NCBI RefSeq assembly: GCF_014897705.1
Contig: NZ_JABUXV010000011.1
Span: forward strand, 62,001 to 126,000
DNA from: Brachybacterium sp. FME24
GTDB taxonomy: Bacteria > Actinomycetota > Actinomycetes > Actinomycetales > Dermabacteraceae
Reading direction: 5' to 3'
Length of the DNA stretch: 64,000 bases
Shown here: positions 52,948-62,948 of the stretch, one piece after another
How positions within the stretch are numbered: position 1 is the first letter of the stretch
Layout: the number at the start of each line of letters is the position of its first letter
Made by a program: the position numbers and the translations under genes
The notes under the pieces: model-generated
Told to the model about the DNA's origin: nothing
Databases searched by the model: none
Seen by the model: only the letters and a program-made list of their open reading frames with translations

Positions 52948-54168
52948 ATGCCACTCGTCGCACTTGCCTATTACGCCTCCCACTTCCTCAGCCTGCTCGG
53001 CAACGGCATCGCCTCCGTGGCGCTCCCGCTGATCGTTCTGCAGACCACCGGCAGCCCGCTGGGCATGTCCGCCCTGGCCACCGCGACCGCGGTCCCCTCC
53101 GTCGTGGTCGGCCTCCTCAGCGGCGTGATCATCGACCGGATCAACCGACGCACGGCCTCGGTGGTCTCGGATGTCATCTCCGCCGTGGCGATCGCGGCGC
53201 TGCCGCTCGTGGACCTGCTGTGGGGGCTCGACCTGGTGTGGTTCATCCTGCTCGGCGTCCTGGGAGCGTTCGGCGACGTGCCCGGCATGACGGCCCGTGA
53301 GGTGCTGGCTCCCATGGTGGCCCGGCACACCGGTCTGGATCTGCGGCGCGTGGTGGGCGTGCGCCAGACGTTGACCTCCATCGCCCTGGTGATCGGTCCC
53401 GCTGCCGCCGGCGTGCTGCTGGCCGCCGTCGACGCCATGGCCGTCCTGTGGATCACGGCGGCGACCTCCGCGCTCGCAGCGGTGCTGACCCGGATGCTGC
53501 CGCGCCGCCTCGGGGAGGTCGACTCCTCCCAGGTCACGCGTCGGCCCTTGATGCGGGAGCTCGTCGACGGTCTGCTGGTCGTGGGAAGAAGCCGGTTCCT
53601 ACTGGGCACGACCATCCTGGTCCTGGGTCTTGCCGTCGCTCTCGGCGGGCTGCAGGGCCTGGTGATGCCGGTGTACTTCAACCTCATCGCCCGCCCCGAG
53701 CTGCTGGGCCTCGTCCTCACCGCCCTCGCAGCCGGGATGCTGGTCGGAGCGACGGTCTACAGCGCCGTCGGAGCCCGGTTGTCATCACGCGCATGGCTGT
53801 CGGCGGGCTTCGTCGTCACCTCCGTGGGATTCGTTCTGATGGCCTCGCTCCTGTCCCCGGCGGTAGTGTTCGCCGGGGCGGCGGCCCTGGGAATCGGCAA
53901 CGCCGTGGTCGGCGCGGTCACCAGTGTCCTGCAGGTCCAGCACACCCCTGCTGCTCTCCTCGGACGAGTGCTCAGCGTCAAGACGGCCCTGCTGACAGTT
54001 GCCGCGCCGGCAGGAATCGCGCTGGCAGGTGTGCTCGCGGAGCTCGGCTCGCCGCTGCTGGCGGGAGCCAGTGTCTCGGGGGTGTGGATCGTGGTCCTGC
54101 TGGCCGTGATCGGTTCGCGTGCGCTGCGCGACCTGGACCCGAAGGAGATACCCGATGCTCAGCAGTGA
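52948..54168 (+). CDS. Major facilitator superfamily exporter
   Basis: 406 residues with about 12 helices. The loop after helix 2 carries GVIIDRINRR, the MFS motif A variant, and the protein resembles drug or macrolide exporters (MFS_3 type). Proton-driven efflux of small molecules is likely. It overlaps the MerR gene downstream by 14 nt, so the regulator and pump form one unit. Confidence 0.88.
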   Translation: MPLVALAYYASHFLSLLGNGIASVALPLIVLQTTGSPLGMSALATATAVPSVVVGLLSGVIIDRINRRTASVVSDVISAVAIAALPLVDLLWGLDLVWFILLGVLGAFGDVPGMTAREVLAPMVARHTGLDLRRVVGVRQTLTSIALVIGPAAAGVLLAAVDAMAVLWITAATSALAAVLTRMLPRRLGEVDSSQVTRRPLMRELVDGLLVVGRSRFLLGTTILVLGLAVALGGLQGLVMPVYFNLIARPELLGLVLTALAAGMLVGATVYSAVGARLSSRAWLSAGFVVTSVGFVLMASLLSPAVVFAGAAALGIGNAVVGAVTSVLQVQHTPAALLGRVLSVKTALLTVAAPAGIALAGVLAELGSPLLAGASVSGVWIVVLLAVIGSRALRDLDPKEIPDAQQ

Positions 54169-54907
54169 ACTCGCCGACCTGGCCGGCGTCACCGTGCGCA
54201 CGCTGCGCCACTACCACCAGATCGGGTTGTTGGCCGAGCCGCCGCGAACGTCCGGGGACTACCGGCAGTACGACGTCGGCCATCTCGTGCGCGTCCTGCG
54301 CATCACGCGGCTGACGGCGCTGGGGGTCCCCCTGTCCGCGCTCCCCGAGGTGCTGGACGATCCCACGGCGGCCGAGGAGCTGCTCGACCAGCTCGATCGC
54401 CAGGCCGCGGCCGAGATCGAACGGCTCACCGCCCGTCGCGCCAGCATCGGCGTGCTGCGCAGCACCGGGGCCCCTCCTGACCTGCCGCCGGAGCTCTCCG
54501 CCTGGCATGCCGAGCCCGGACCGGGCGTGCCCGAGGACATGGCCCGGTTCGAGCACGAACAGCTCATCCTGATCGCTCATCTCCTCGGGGAGAAGGGAGT
54601 GACAGGGTTGGCCGCCCTGCTCGACGTCTCGGAGGGCATGAGAGGGGCCGCCGCCGCGCTGACCGAGCGCTTCTACGCCCTGGATGCCGACACCCCGGAC
54701 CACGAGGTCGAGGCACTGATCGAGGAATGGGTCGAGCAGATCCGACCGCTCATGGGGACCGCGGAGGGCACGTCGTCCCTCGACCCCCTCGGCGCCGAGC
54801 TGCTGGACCAATTGGGCGCCCACGGCCTCCGCCCGGTGCAGCACCGCGCCGTGCGCGCCCTCCAGCAGCACCTCGAACAGGATCGGCCTGACTCGCACGA
54901 CGCGTGA
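54155..54907 (+). CDS. MerR-family transcriptional regulator
   Basis: 250 residues. HTH at the N-terminus (SSELADLAGVTVRTLRHYHQIGLLAEP) with YRQYDVGHLVRVLRI wing; long C-terminal domain similar in layout to the MerR at 49374. ATG at 54155 has AAGGAG within the end of the exporter gene. Translationally coupled to the MFS pump, so it probably senses the pump's substrate and controls the operon. Confidence 0.9.
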   Translation: MLSSELADLAGVTVRTLRHYHQIGLLAEPPRTSGDYRQYDVGHLVRVLRITRLTALGVPLSALPEVLDDPTAAEELLDQLDRQAAAEIERLTARRASIGVLRSTGAPPDLPPELSAWHAEPGPGVPEDMARFEHEQLILIAHLLGEKGVTGLAALLDVSEGMRGAAAALTERFYALDADTPDHEVEALIEEWVEQIRPLMGTAEGTSSLDPLGAELLDQLGAHGLRPVQHRAVRALQQHLEQDRPDSHDA

Positions 54908-54929
54908 GAGCGACGCGACGTCAGGAGTA

Positions 54930-54995
54930 CTAGGGATCCTTCTATGTTCGTCAAGCCGAGCTGATGGCTGGCTCGGCGGCGTTGAGCATCCCTAG
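54930..54995. repeat. Nested inverted repeats after the MerR gene
   Basis: An outer pair CTAGGGAT (54930-54937) / ATCCCTAG (54988-54995) encloses an inner 7-bp hairpin GCCGAGC / GCTCGGC (54955-54961 / 54971-54977, 9-nt loop). It lies between the convergent MerR and amidohydrolase genes and may act as terminator, or mark the edge of the acquired segment that follows. Confidence 0.5.
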
Positions 54996-55055
54996 AGAAC
55001 GAGTCGACGATCGTCGTCACGAGACCGAGCGCGCCGAGATGCCGCGAGTGCTGAT

Positions 55056-56831
55056 CTACCCGGCCCAGTAGTAACCACCGAAGTGCTTGACGGGCGACCA
55101 GGCGGGCAGGATATCGGGCAGCGGCGGCGCGAGAGGACTGTACTCCTGCGCCCCGAAAACCACCCTCCCGTCCATGACTGTCAGAACAGCGGAGATGTCC
55201 TTTATCTGCTCTTCGGGAACAGTAAAGTAGTCCCTGTCCAACAGCACGAAATCCGCCAGATTTCCCGGGGCGATCTTACCCATTTCGGATTCCGTGTTCA
55301 TGAACCATGCTGGGCCGCTGGTAAAAAGCTTCAACGCCTCGACGCGGGACAGGCGGTTGCCCAGGGAGAGTACATTGGACCCGGAGACCGACTTTCCGGA
55401 AACCATCCAGCTGACACCGACCCAGGGATTGAAGGTGGCGGCCCGAAAAGCGTCGGTGGTCATGGCGAGCGGGATTCCGCTGTCGACCAGCTGGCGCAGC
55501 CGCGGAGTTTCCAGGGCTTTCTCGCGGCCATGTGTCTTGATGAACCCGTCGCCGTGCAGCGCCATCTTCGAGTCCAAGGCGATTCCACCACCGAGGTTCT
55601 CCACCCTGGCGATGTTCTTGGGAGTGATGGTCTCGGCGTGCTCGATACTCCACCTCAGACCGTCGAGCGGCGTCTCCTCGTTCATCTCCTCCAAGGCGTC
55701 GAGGAACGGCGTGATGTTCTCGTTGTAGCTGATGTGCATGCGGAAGGGAATGCGACGCCGGACCAGCTTGACGACGTTCTCCTTGACGTGCCGCCGCATC
55801 TGGCCGGGATCGATGATGACCGCGGGCCGATCGAAATTCTCGTGGTCGTGCACTTCCAACTGCAGTAATTCGCCGGCGCCACGGTACGCATGGCCGTGAT
55901 CCAGCGTCGGATGCAAGTTCTGACCGGGACTGATAGGTGCTGTTCGGGTGATCGCTTCGATCTGCGCGTCCACCATGTTCATCGGGGTGCCGTCGCCGAA
56001 CTGCATGTCGACGAAGGGCATCCGCACGTTGAGGCGGTTGTCGCGAGCGAGGACATCCACGGTGGCCTGAGGGCCGGGGTACCCCCTGCTGCCGGCGTCG
56101 ACGGCCGAGGTGATGCCGAAACGGTTCAGAGCGTGGACGGTCTGGACCAGCGAACTGACTTCTTCATCGAAGGAAAGCTGCGGGACCATGGTCTCCACGG
56201 CGACGAAGGTGAACGTATACCCGTGAACCACGCCGGTGTAGTTTCCCTGATCGTCCTTCTCGAACTCGGTTCCGGGCAGAGCGGGGAACTTTTCGGTGCC
56301 CACACCGAGTTCTTCCATCGCCTTCTCGTTCAGGAAGGCTCGGTTGTAGGCGTACTGCACGATCAGTGAATGGTTGGGCACGGCCGCACGCAGCTCGTCC
56401 ATCGTGGGGAACCGGTTCTCCTCGAACTGGTATGGGGACCAGCCCCCGATCGTTTTGACCCATTGCCCCTCAGGTGTCCGCTCCGCCTGCTCGCGCAGCA
56501 TGGCCAGCGCGATCCTCAGGGTGGGCACACCGTCCCACCTCACGATGTAGTTAAAGCCACTTTCATTGAGTACGTGAGTGTGCGCATCGATGATGCCCGG
56601 AACAAGAGTGCGGCCATGCGCGTCGATGACCTGTGTCTCGGAGTTCTTCAGGTCCAGGATTTCCGCATCGGAACCGACCGAGTAGATGCGGCCGTTCTTG
56701 ACGGCCAGAGCGGACGCTTCGGCCTGCCCGCGATTATTGGTGAAAATCTTCGCATTGATAATGATCGAATCCGCGCCTGGGGGTAGCTGCGTCGATCGCC
56801 CCTGGTCGGCGGACACTATTTCTCCAGTCAT
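55056..56831 (-). CDS. YtcJ-like amidohydrolase
   Basis: 591 residues. The metal-binding DAHTH (His 84, His 86) near the N-terminus, HSIEHAE-like sequence (WSIEHAET) and a late ALKLFTSGPAWFMNTESEMGKIAPGNLADFVLLD mark the metal-dependent amidohydrolase superfamily, YtcJ branch. Hydrolyses a C-N bond in an unknown small molecule. No signal peptide; ATG at 56831 is preceded by GAGGAT. Lower G+C (29 of 60 bases at 55201-55260) than the surroundings and adjacency to transposase debris point to acquisition by transfer. Confidence 0.88.
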   Translation of the reverse strand: MTGEIVSADQGRSTQLPPGADSIIINAKIFTNNRGQAEASALAVKNGRIYSVGSDAEILDLKNSETQVIDAHGRTLVPGIIDAHTHVLNESGFNYIVRWDGVPTLRIALAMLREQAERTPEGQWVKTIGGWSPYQFEENRFPTMDELRAAVPNHSLIVQYAYNRAFLNEKAMEELGVGTEKFPALPGTEFEKDDQGNYTGVVHGYTFTFVAVETMVPQLSFDEEVSSLVQTVHALNRFGITSAVDAGSRGYPGPQATVDVLARDNRLNVRMPFVDMQFGDGTPMNMVDAQIEAITRTAPISPGQNLHPTLDHGHAYRGAGELLQLEVHDHENFDRPAVIIDPGQMRRHVKENVVKLVRRRIPFRMHISYNENITPFLDALEEMNEETPLDGLRWSIEHAETITPKNIARVENLGGGIALDSKMALHGDGFIKTHGREKALETPRLRQLVDSGIPLAMTTDAFRAATFNPWVGVSWMVSGKSVSGSNVLSLGNRLSRVEALKLFTSGPAWFMNTESEMGKIAPGNLADFVLLDRDYFTVPEEQIKDISAVLTVMDGRVVFGAQEYSPLAPPLPDILPAWSPVKHFGGYYWAG

Positions 56832-57340
56832 TTTATCCTCGTTCGATCGAAATATGGGGCACGCCACAAGACATGGATTCGGAGTGAAAGCGAACGGGAG
56901 GATCGCGATAGTCAGGTCGCCGGTGAAGCGCACAGGTCCTTCCACGTCGATGCCGACGACTCTCTCCCGTCGCCCTCCTGAACCGGCACTGAAGCCCGGC
57001 TCGCCGTCAGCTGACACCGTGTGGTGGGAACAGGGTCAAGCAGCCAGACCGGCCACATGTCAGGCACCGGAGGGTTCGTGTCCCACAGCGATCGCCCGCG
57101 AGGCCTGGGGCTCACCGGCGGCTGGACTGTCTGGTCCGGGGATCCGGACGGAGCGATGCCGCGGATGCGAGGGGCCCGCCTCTGCTCCCTGGTCCGCCAC
57201 CGTGGGGGCATAGATCGTCAGGCAGAGCGCGCGGAACGCGCTCGAGACCGGTTATCGAGCTAGCTTCCCTGCGACATCGCGCGGCCGGACCGGGTGCCCG
57301 CTGAGGATGGAGATGCGGTTGAACGTGGTGATGGCGACCG
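56832..57340. other. Non-coding stretch of about 500 bp next to the transposon scar
   Basis: No gene with good composition or ribosome binding site was found on either strand. It includes the promoter region of the amidohydrolase gene and merges into the insertion-sequence remnant. Reading frames here are short and Arg/Pro/Ser-rich, as expected of chance frames. Confidence 0.5.
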
Positions 57341-57589
57341 CTACCTATTCCGCGGCCACGAACGCCTCTTGGCCGAGGACAGCGGCAGGTAGGTGATGTC
57401 TCCGACGTGGCGCTGGTTCGGCGCCTCGGCGGTGAAGTCCCGGCCCAGCAGGTCGGGGACGACCTGGTCGGCTGTCTCCGGCACTGTCGTGCGGTGCCTG
57501 CGCTTCGTGACGTAGCCGCTGAACCCGGCCTCGCGCATCACGCGGGCGACCCGCTTGTGGTTGACCAAGACTCGTCCAGACCAGCCCAC
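57341..57589 (-). pseudogene. IS3-family transposase OrfB fragment
   Basis: Encodes NHKRVARVMREAGFSGYVTKRR followed by TTVPETADQVVPDLLGRDF, then APNQRHVGDITYLPL, which is the integrase N-terminal region of IS3-group transposases just before the first Asp of the DDE site. The rest of the catalytic domain is missing: the frame turns into unrelated sequence after YLPL. A dead insertion-sequence remnant. Confidence 0.85.
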
Positions 57590-57683
57590 AGGGGGCGGGA
57601 GCGAACCACAAGAATCTGGCCGCTGGGGAACCTGAAGGCCATGCGGTCGGCAGGTTACGCGGCAGGCCTACTCGACGAGCAAT

Positions 57684-57817
57684 CGGATGAAGGTGGCGCT
57701 GATCGCCGCGCACTCGTGATCATGCTGGTCACCCGCACCTTCGGCGCACGAACGTGGCCGCTGCGCGAGACGGCCGAACGCGATTCCTCTGCCCACGTGG
57801 ACTCCGCGACGCGCTGA
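57684..57817 (+). pseudogene. 3' remnant of a second GltS-like carrier gene
   Basis: The end of this segment reads LVIMLVTRTFGARTWPLR...ERDSSAHVDSATR, then stop, nearly the same as the end of the GltS-like protein at 44169-45593 (FVIMLVTRSLGKRTW...ERESSAPVDSATR). DNA identity extends upstream to about 57684 with a one-base deletion, then stops. So a related gltS gene once stood here and was destroyed, probably with the IS3 insertion. Confidence 0.8.
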
Positions 57818-57857
57818 GGTCTCCAGCAGGGCCGCAGTCACGTCGCGGTCACTGCGC

Positions 57858-59051
57858 TCAGGTGCTGCGCAGCTGCTCGCGCCCGATGTCGCTCAGCTCG
57901 GTGATCGAGCGCGACCCCTTCGGGAAGAGGGACCCGGTCATCACCCGGTGCAGACCGGGAAGCCTCATCGCGCGGAAGCCCCAGCGCCGCAGCAGGAGGG
58001 TCCGGGCCGATCTCGGCAGGAACACCTCGATCACCCGATTCCGGGTCGCGTCCTGAACTCCTGTCACCACCGGGCGCCAGCGGCGCTCGTACTCTGCCAG
58101 GGCCTCCGGCACCGGGGCATCCGTCGCGAGCACCTCCGCCAGGAGGAACGCTCCGGCAATTCCCAGCGACGCGCCCTGCCCGGCGACCAGCGACACCGCA
58201 TGGGCCGCGTCGCCCACCAGGGAAACGCGGGATGTGGTCCAGCGAGGCTGGATGATCTGTGCGACCTGGTCGTAGTACATCTCGCGCGAGGGAGGGCATC
58301 GGGCCAGGGCCCGGTCCGCAAGCTCCCCGAGGCCGGTGAACTCTCGGCGCACCTCGTCGCGGGCGGCGTCCGGCGAGATCTCCTCGTCCGTGCGGTGCAC
58401 CGTGAACGCGGCGACCTTCCCTTCACCGAGTCCGTACAGTCCCAGCTGGCGATCGAGGGACTCCGTGAGCACGAACTGCCCCCGGACCGCCTCGAAGACG
58501 TCGTGGTCCTCGAACACGAACGCACTGGTGTGCATCTGGAGATCATGCAGGAACTCCGCCTCGGGACCGAACGCCTGGGAGCGGACCCGTGAGTGGATGC
58601 CGTCTGCGCCGACGATCAGATCGGCCTCCATCACCGTTCCGTCCGAGAGCACCGCGGTGTCCTCGGTGATCTGATCGATGGTGAGCCCGTAGCGCAGATC
58701 CACGCCAGGGCCGAGCGCCTCCCGCAGCATCTCCTCCAGGGCCGGGCGCATGATGCTCACGATCTGGCCGTCGAGAGCCTTCACGAAGAGGTCGTAGTCC
58801 AGACTGACCGTCGTGCGCCCCCGATCGTCGATGTACCGGAAAGCGCGCACCGGGCTCGCCAGCTGCCGCAGCTGCGGCTCCAGACCCATGGCGGTGACGG
58901 CGTCGAACCCCGGGCCGGAGAAGTCGATCATGTAGCCATGACGGCGCGGTCCGGAAGCGCGTTCGACGAGCGTGACGTCCCACCCGTGGTGATTCAGGCG
59001 GCCGGCGAGGGTCAGCCCGGCGATGCCGGCTCCGCAGATCAGGGCTCTCAT
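57858..59051 (-). CDS. FAD-dependent monooxygenase (PHBH-like)
   Basis: 397 residues. GAGIAG at 7-12 binds the ADP part of FAD; the GADGIHSRVRSQ motif and GDAAHAVSLVAGQGAS near 275-290 are the second and third flavin sites of aromatic hydroxylase-type enzymes. Likely hydroxylates an aromatic or polyketide-like molecule, or inactivates an antibiotic (TetX/Rox-like enzymes share the fold). ATG overlaps the tetR stop (4 nt), so they form an operon under that regulator. Confidence 0.9.
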   Translation of the reverse strand: MRALICGAGIAGLTLAGRLNHHGWDVTLVERASGPRRHGYMIDFSGPGFDAVTAMGLEPQLRQLASPVRAFRYIDDRGRTTVSLDYDLFVKALDGQIVSIMRPALEEMLREALGPGVDLRYGLTIDQITEDTAVLSDGTVMEADLIVGADGIHSRVRSQAFGPEAEFLHDLQMHTSAFVFEDHDVFEAVRGQFVLTESLDRQLGLYGLGEGKVAAFTVHRTDEEISPDAARDEVRREFTGLGELADRALARCPPSREMYYDQVAQIIQPRWTTSRVSLVGDAAHAVSLVAGQGASLGIAGAFLLAEVLATDAPVPEALAEYERRWRPVVTGVQDATRNRVIEVFLPRSARTLLLRRWGFRAMRLPGLHRVMTGSLFPKGSRSITELSDIGREQLRST

Positions 59052-59656
59052 GGGTGCGTACCTTCCTGGTCAGGGTGGATGATCTTCCGCAGTAGCGCGA
59101 GAGCGGCGGAGGTGGGCAGGTCGGGGTCCAGGCCCCTCTGGAGCGCGATCCCGTCCAGCGCGGCGAGGGTCACCAGGGCCGTGGCATCGGGAGCAGGGTT
59201 CCCGGCGCGAGCCAGGGCCGATTCCAGCGTGCTGCGGAAGCGAGCCATCTCCTCGGCCAGCTGCTCCCCGAGAACCGGGTCGCGGGTGGCGGCGAGGTAG
59301 GTCTCGACCACCAGGAGTGACGCGCTGTCGGCACCGTCGAAAGCATCGAGCAGAGCCAGGATCTGCTCGGCCGGGTCCGTCCCGTCGCCGAGCCGCGTGC
59401 CGGCCTCCTCGAGGACCCCGCCGATGCGCGACATCGCCGCCTGCCGCAGCAGTGCCTGGACGGACTCGAAGTGGTAGTGCACCAGGCCCGAGCGGATCCC
59501 CGCGTGGTCGGCGAGACGCCGTGTGGTCACCGCGTTCCAGCCGATCTCCGCGATCAGCTCCGCGGCGGCTTCCAGCAGACGGGCACGGGCCGCTCGGCCG
59601 CGCTCGGTGCTGGTCGTCAACGGAGAGGCACTGGATTGGGCGTTCGCATTGGGCAT
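59048..59656 (-). CDS. TetR-family transcriptional regulator
   Basis: 202 residues from ATG 59656. HTH about residues 37-60 (WNAVTTRRLADHAGIRSGLVHYHF) with C-terminal ligand domain. The start codon lies inside a perfect 18-bp palindrome, suggesting self-repression. Divergent from another TetR gene at 59776. It probably controls the downstream FAD monooxygenase in response to that enzyme's substrate. The longer frame to 59746 runs through the palindrome and is less likely. Confidence 0.88.
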   Translation of the reverse strand: MPNANAQSSASPLTTSTERGRAARARLLEAAAELIAEIGWNAVTTRRLADHAGIRSGLVHYHFESVQALLRQAAMSRIGGVLEEAGTRLGDGTDPAEQILALLDAFDGADSASLLVVETYLAATRDPVLGEQLAEEMARFRSTLESALARAGNPAPDATALVTLAALDGIALQRGLDPDLPTSAALALLRKIIHPDQEGTHP

Positions 59657-59665
59657 ATGCCCAAT
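59648..59665. promoter_or_regulatory. 18-bp perfect palindrome overlapping the TetR start codon
   Basis: ATTGGGCATATGCCCAAT, exact two-fold symmetry, centred on the start codon of the minus-strand tetR gene. It has typical TetR operator size. Overlap with the start would block a short-leader transcript. Confidence 0.75.
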
Positions 59666-59775
59666 AGTGATCGCCGCAATCTCCCCCGTCAAGAGATCGG
59701 CCGCCTCCTTCCGCACACAAGGGGCAACGTGGTACACATGACCCATGAATAAGTCACCTGTATTGGAGCGGTGTC

Positions 59776-60416
59776 ATGGAACCCGCTGACGATCTGACGT
59801 CCCGCGCCAGGATCCGCCACACCGCCCTGGAGCAGTTCGCGAGCTCCGGGTACCGCGCGACGACCCTGCGCGGGATCGCCGCACGGGCGAACACCTCGCT
59901 GGGCGTGGTCCAGCATCACTTCGGCAGCAAGGAGGGACTGCGGGCCGCCTGCGACGCCTACGTCGCGGAGTTCATCCAGGAGCAGATCGCGCGTTCCACG
60001 GACCTCGACCAGCTGGCCGATCCGGCCGTCACGGGCGAGCTCTACGGGAGGGCGCCCGCCGTCCTGCGGTACCTGGGACGTGCGCTCGCGGACGGCTCAC
60101 CGGCCATGACGCCGCTGTTCGACGGCTTCGTCGCAGCCGCCGAGGAACGTCTCGTCGAGCGCGGCGACTCGGAGGATCCTCGGGGCGTGGCCGCGGTGCT
60201 CGTCGCGATGCGGCTCGGCGTCTTCACGCTGAACGAGCACATCGCCCGCGCATTCGAGGCCCCGGCGCTGACCCCGGAGTCGATGCGGCGCATCGCGGCG
60301 GCGCTTCTGCAGATCGTGGATCCGGAGCTGCTCGGCCCGGCGTCCCACCACAGCGCGCGCGAAGGCCTCGACGGCGCGCGAGATCACCATGATGAGCGTC
60401 GACAGGGAGGCACACC

Positions 60417-60420
<4 letters not shown>
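59776..60420 (+). CDS. TetR-family regulator of the ABC exporter operon
   Basis: 214 residues. HTH about 26-50 ([25 protein letters not shown]). C-terminal domain with [17 protein letters not shown]. Its stop overlaps the ATPase start by 4 nt (ATGA), so it is the first gene of a regulator-ATPase-permease operon, an arrangement known from antibiotic exporter loci. Probably represses its own operon until the exported compound binds. Confidence 0.9.
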
Positions 60421-61312
<892 letters not shown>

Positions 61313-61316
<4 letters not shown>

Positions 61317-62857
61317 GCGGGCCGTTCCTGGGCACTGTCTCACTCGCTCGATTCGTCCTGCGGCGTGACCGATGGATCCTGCCCCTCTGGATCGCCGTCG
61401 CGGTATTGATCCCGGTGAGCCTCGCCTCCCCGACGGAGAGCCTCTACCCGACGACCGAGGCGCTGCGGTCCTATGCCGAGACCTCGATGACGAACACGGC
61501 GACGGTCGCGATGCGCGGGCAGATCTACGCGCCGACCCTGGGCGGGGTCGTGGCGTGGGGCGCAGGATTGTCCAGTGCCCTGGTGTTCTCCTTCGCCAAC
61601 CTGCTGACCGTGCTGCGCCATACCCGCGCCGAGGAGGAGAGCGGCCGGCTCGAGCTCCTCGGCTCCACCGGCGTAGGACGCTTCGCGCACCTGACGGCGG
61701 TCCTGGCAGTGGTGGCCATCGCCGATCTGGTCGCCGGGAGCCTTCTCGCACTGGCCCTGATCGGGATCGGGCTGGCGCCCGGCGGCAGCATCGTGCTCGG
61801 ACTCTCCTCTGCGGCGATCGGCTTCTCGATGGCAGCGATCGCCGCCCTGGCCGGGCAGCTCGTCGCGAGCGCCGGGGCCGCCCGGGGGCTGACCTTCGGT
61901 GTGCTCGTCGGGCTGTACGCCCTGCGTGCGATCGGCGACGTGCAGGGCGGGAGCCTGTCCTGGCTGCCCTGGCTCTCCCCGTTCGGCTGGGCTCGCCTGA
62001 CCCGGGCTTTCACCGGAGACCGATGGTGGGTGCTCGGACTGTTCCTCCTGGTCATCGCGGCGTGCATGTGCCTCGCCTACGGGGTGCTCTCACGCCGCGA
62101 CATCACGGCGGGGCTGCTGCCCGAGTCGCCGGGTCGGGAGAGGGCGCCCGCGCGGCTGCGGAGCATTCTCGCCCTGGCCTGGCGTGAGCACCGGGGCACT
62201 CTGCTGGCCTGGGCGGTGGCCTACACGGCGTTGGGCGTGCTGATCGGACTCGCGGCGGGAGGGGCGTCCGCGGAGCAGTTCGGCGGTGTCTTCACGGGCG
62301 CCGACGCGCTGTTCAGCTTCCTGCTGCTGATCCTGAGCCAGGCGGCGTCCGGTTTCGCGATCCTGGCTGTCCTGCGCGGGTACGGGGAGGAACGGCGCGG
62401 GCTGGCGGAGCTGCTGCTGGCATACGCTCCCGGCCGCGTCCGGTGGGCGTCGGCCCATACCGCGTTCGCCGTGGGCGGCCCGGTCCTGCTGGTGGCTCTC
62501 GGCGGGGCGGGCATGGCCCTGGCCTCGGAGGATCCGGGCGCGACCATGGTGGCGGCGCTGGTCTGGCTACCGGCCGTGTGGTCGATCGCCGCGGTCGCGA
62601 TCGCGCTGTGGGGTTGGGCACCGCGCCTGGCCGCGCCCCTCACCTGGGCGCTGCTGGCGGCCTTCCTGCTTCTCGAGCTCGGGGTCGAATTCGGCCGGCT
62701 CGACTACTCGCTCCTGTCCCTGTCCCCGTTCAGCCATGTCCCCCGGGTCCTTCTGGGCGCGGAGCTCGCAGCCGGCCCGCTGCTGGCGCTGACCGCGATC
62801 GCGGTGTGCCTGACGGCCATCGGCCTGCTCGGCATCAGGCGGCGTGACGTCGGCTGA
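61313..62857 (+). CDS. ABC exporter permease (tetronasin/polyketide-resistance type)
   Basis: 514 residues with about 12 hydrophobic segments in two repeats, one starting near residue 20 and the other near 290 ([19 protein letters not shown]). Length and the [16 protein letters not shown] loop match permeases annotated as exporters of polyketide antibiotics, which are a fused ABC-2 dimer. With the ATPase it should pump a lipophilic compound out of the cell. Confidence 0.9.
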
Positions 62858-62948
62858 ACACCGACCACTCCCCGGCCTGACCTTCGGTGCCGACCTGCCC
62901 CGTGACACGATCGGCAGCACCCAGCCGACGACTCGAAGGACCCTCACC

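Noticed and set aside
57407..57817. A 136-residue plus-strand gene
   Set aside because: Its first half is antisense to the IS3 fragment and only the last 35 residues are meaningful, as a GltS remnant.
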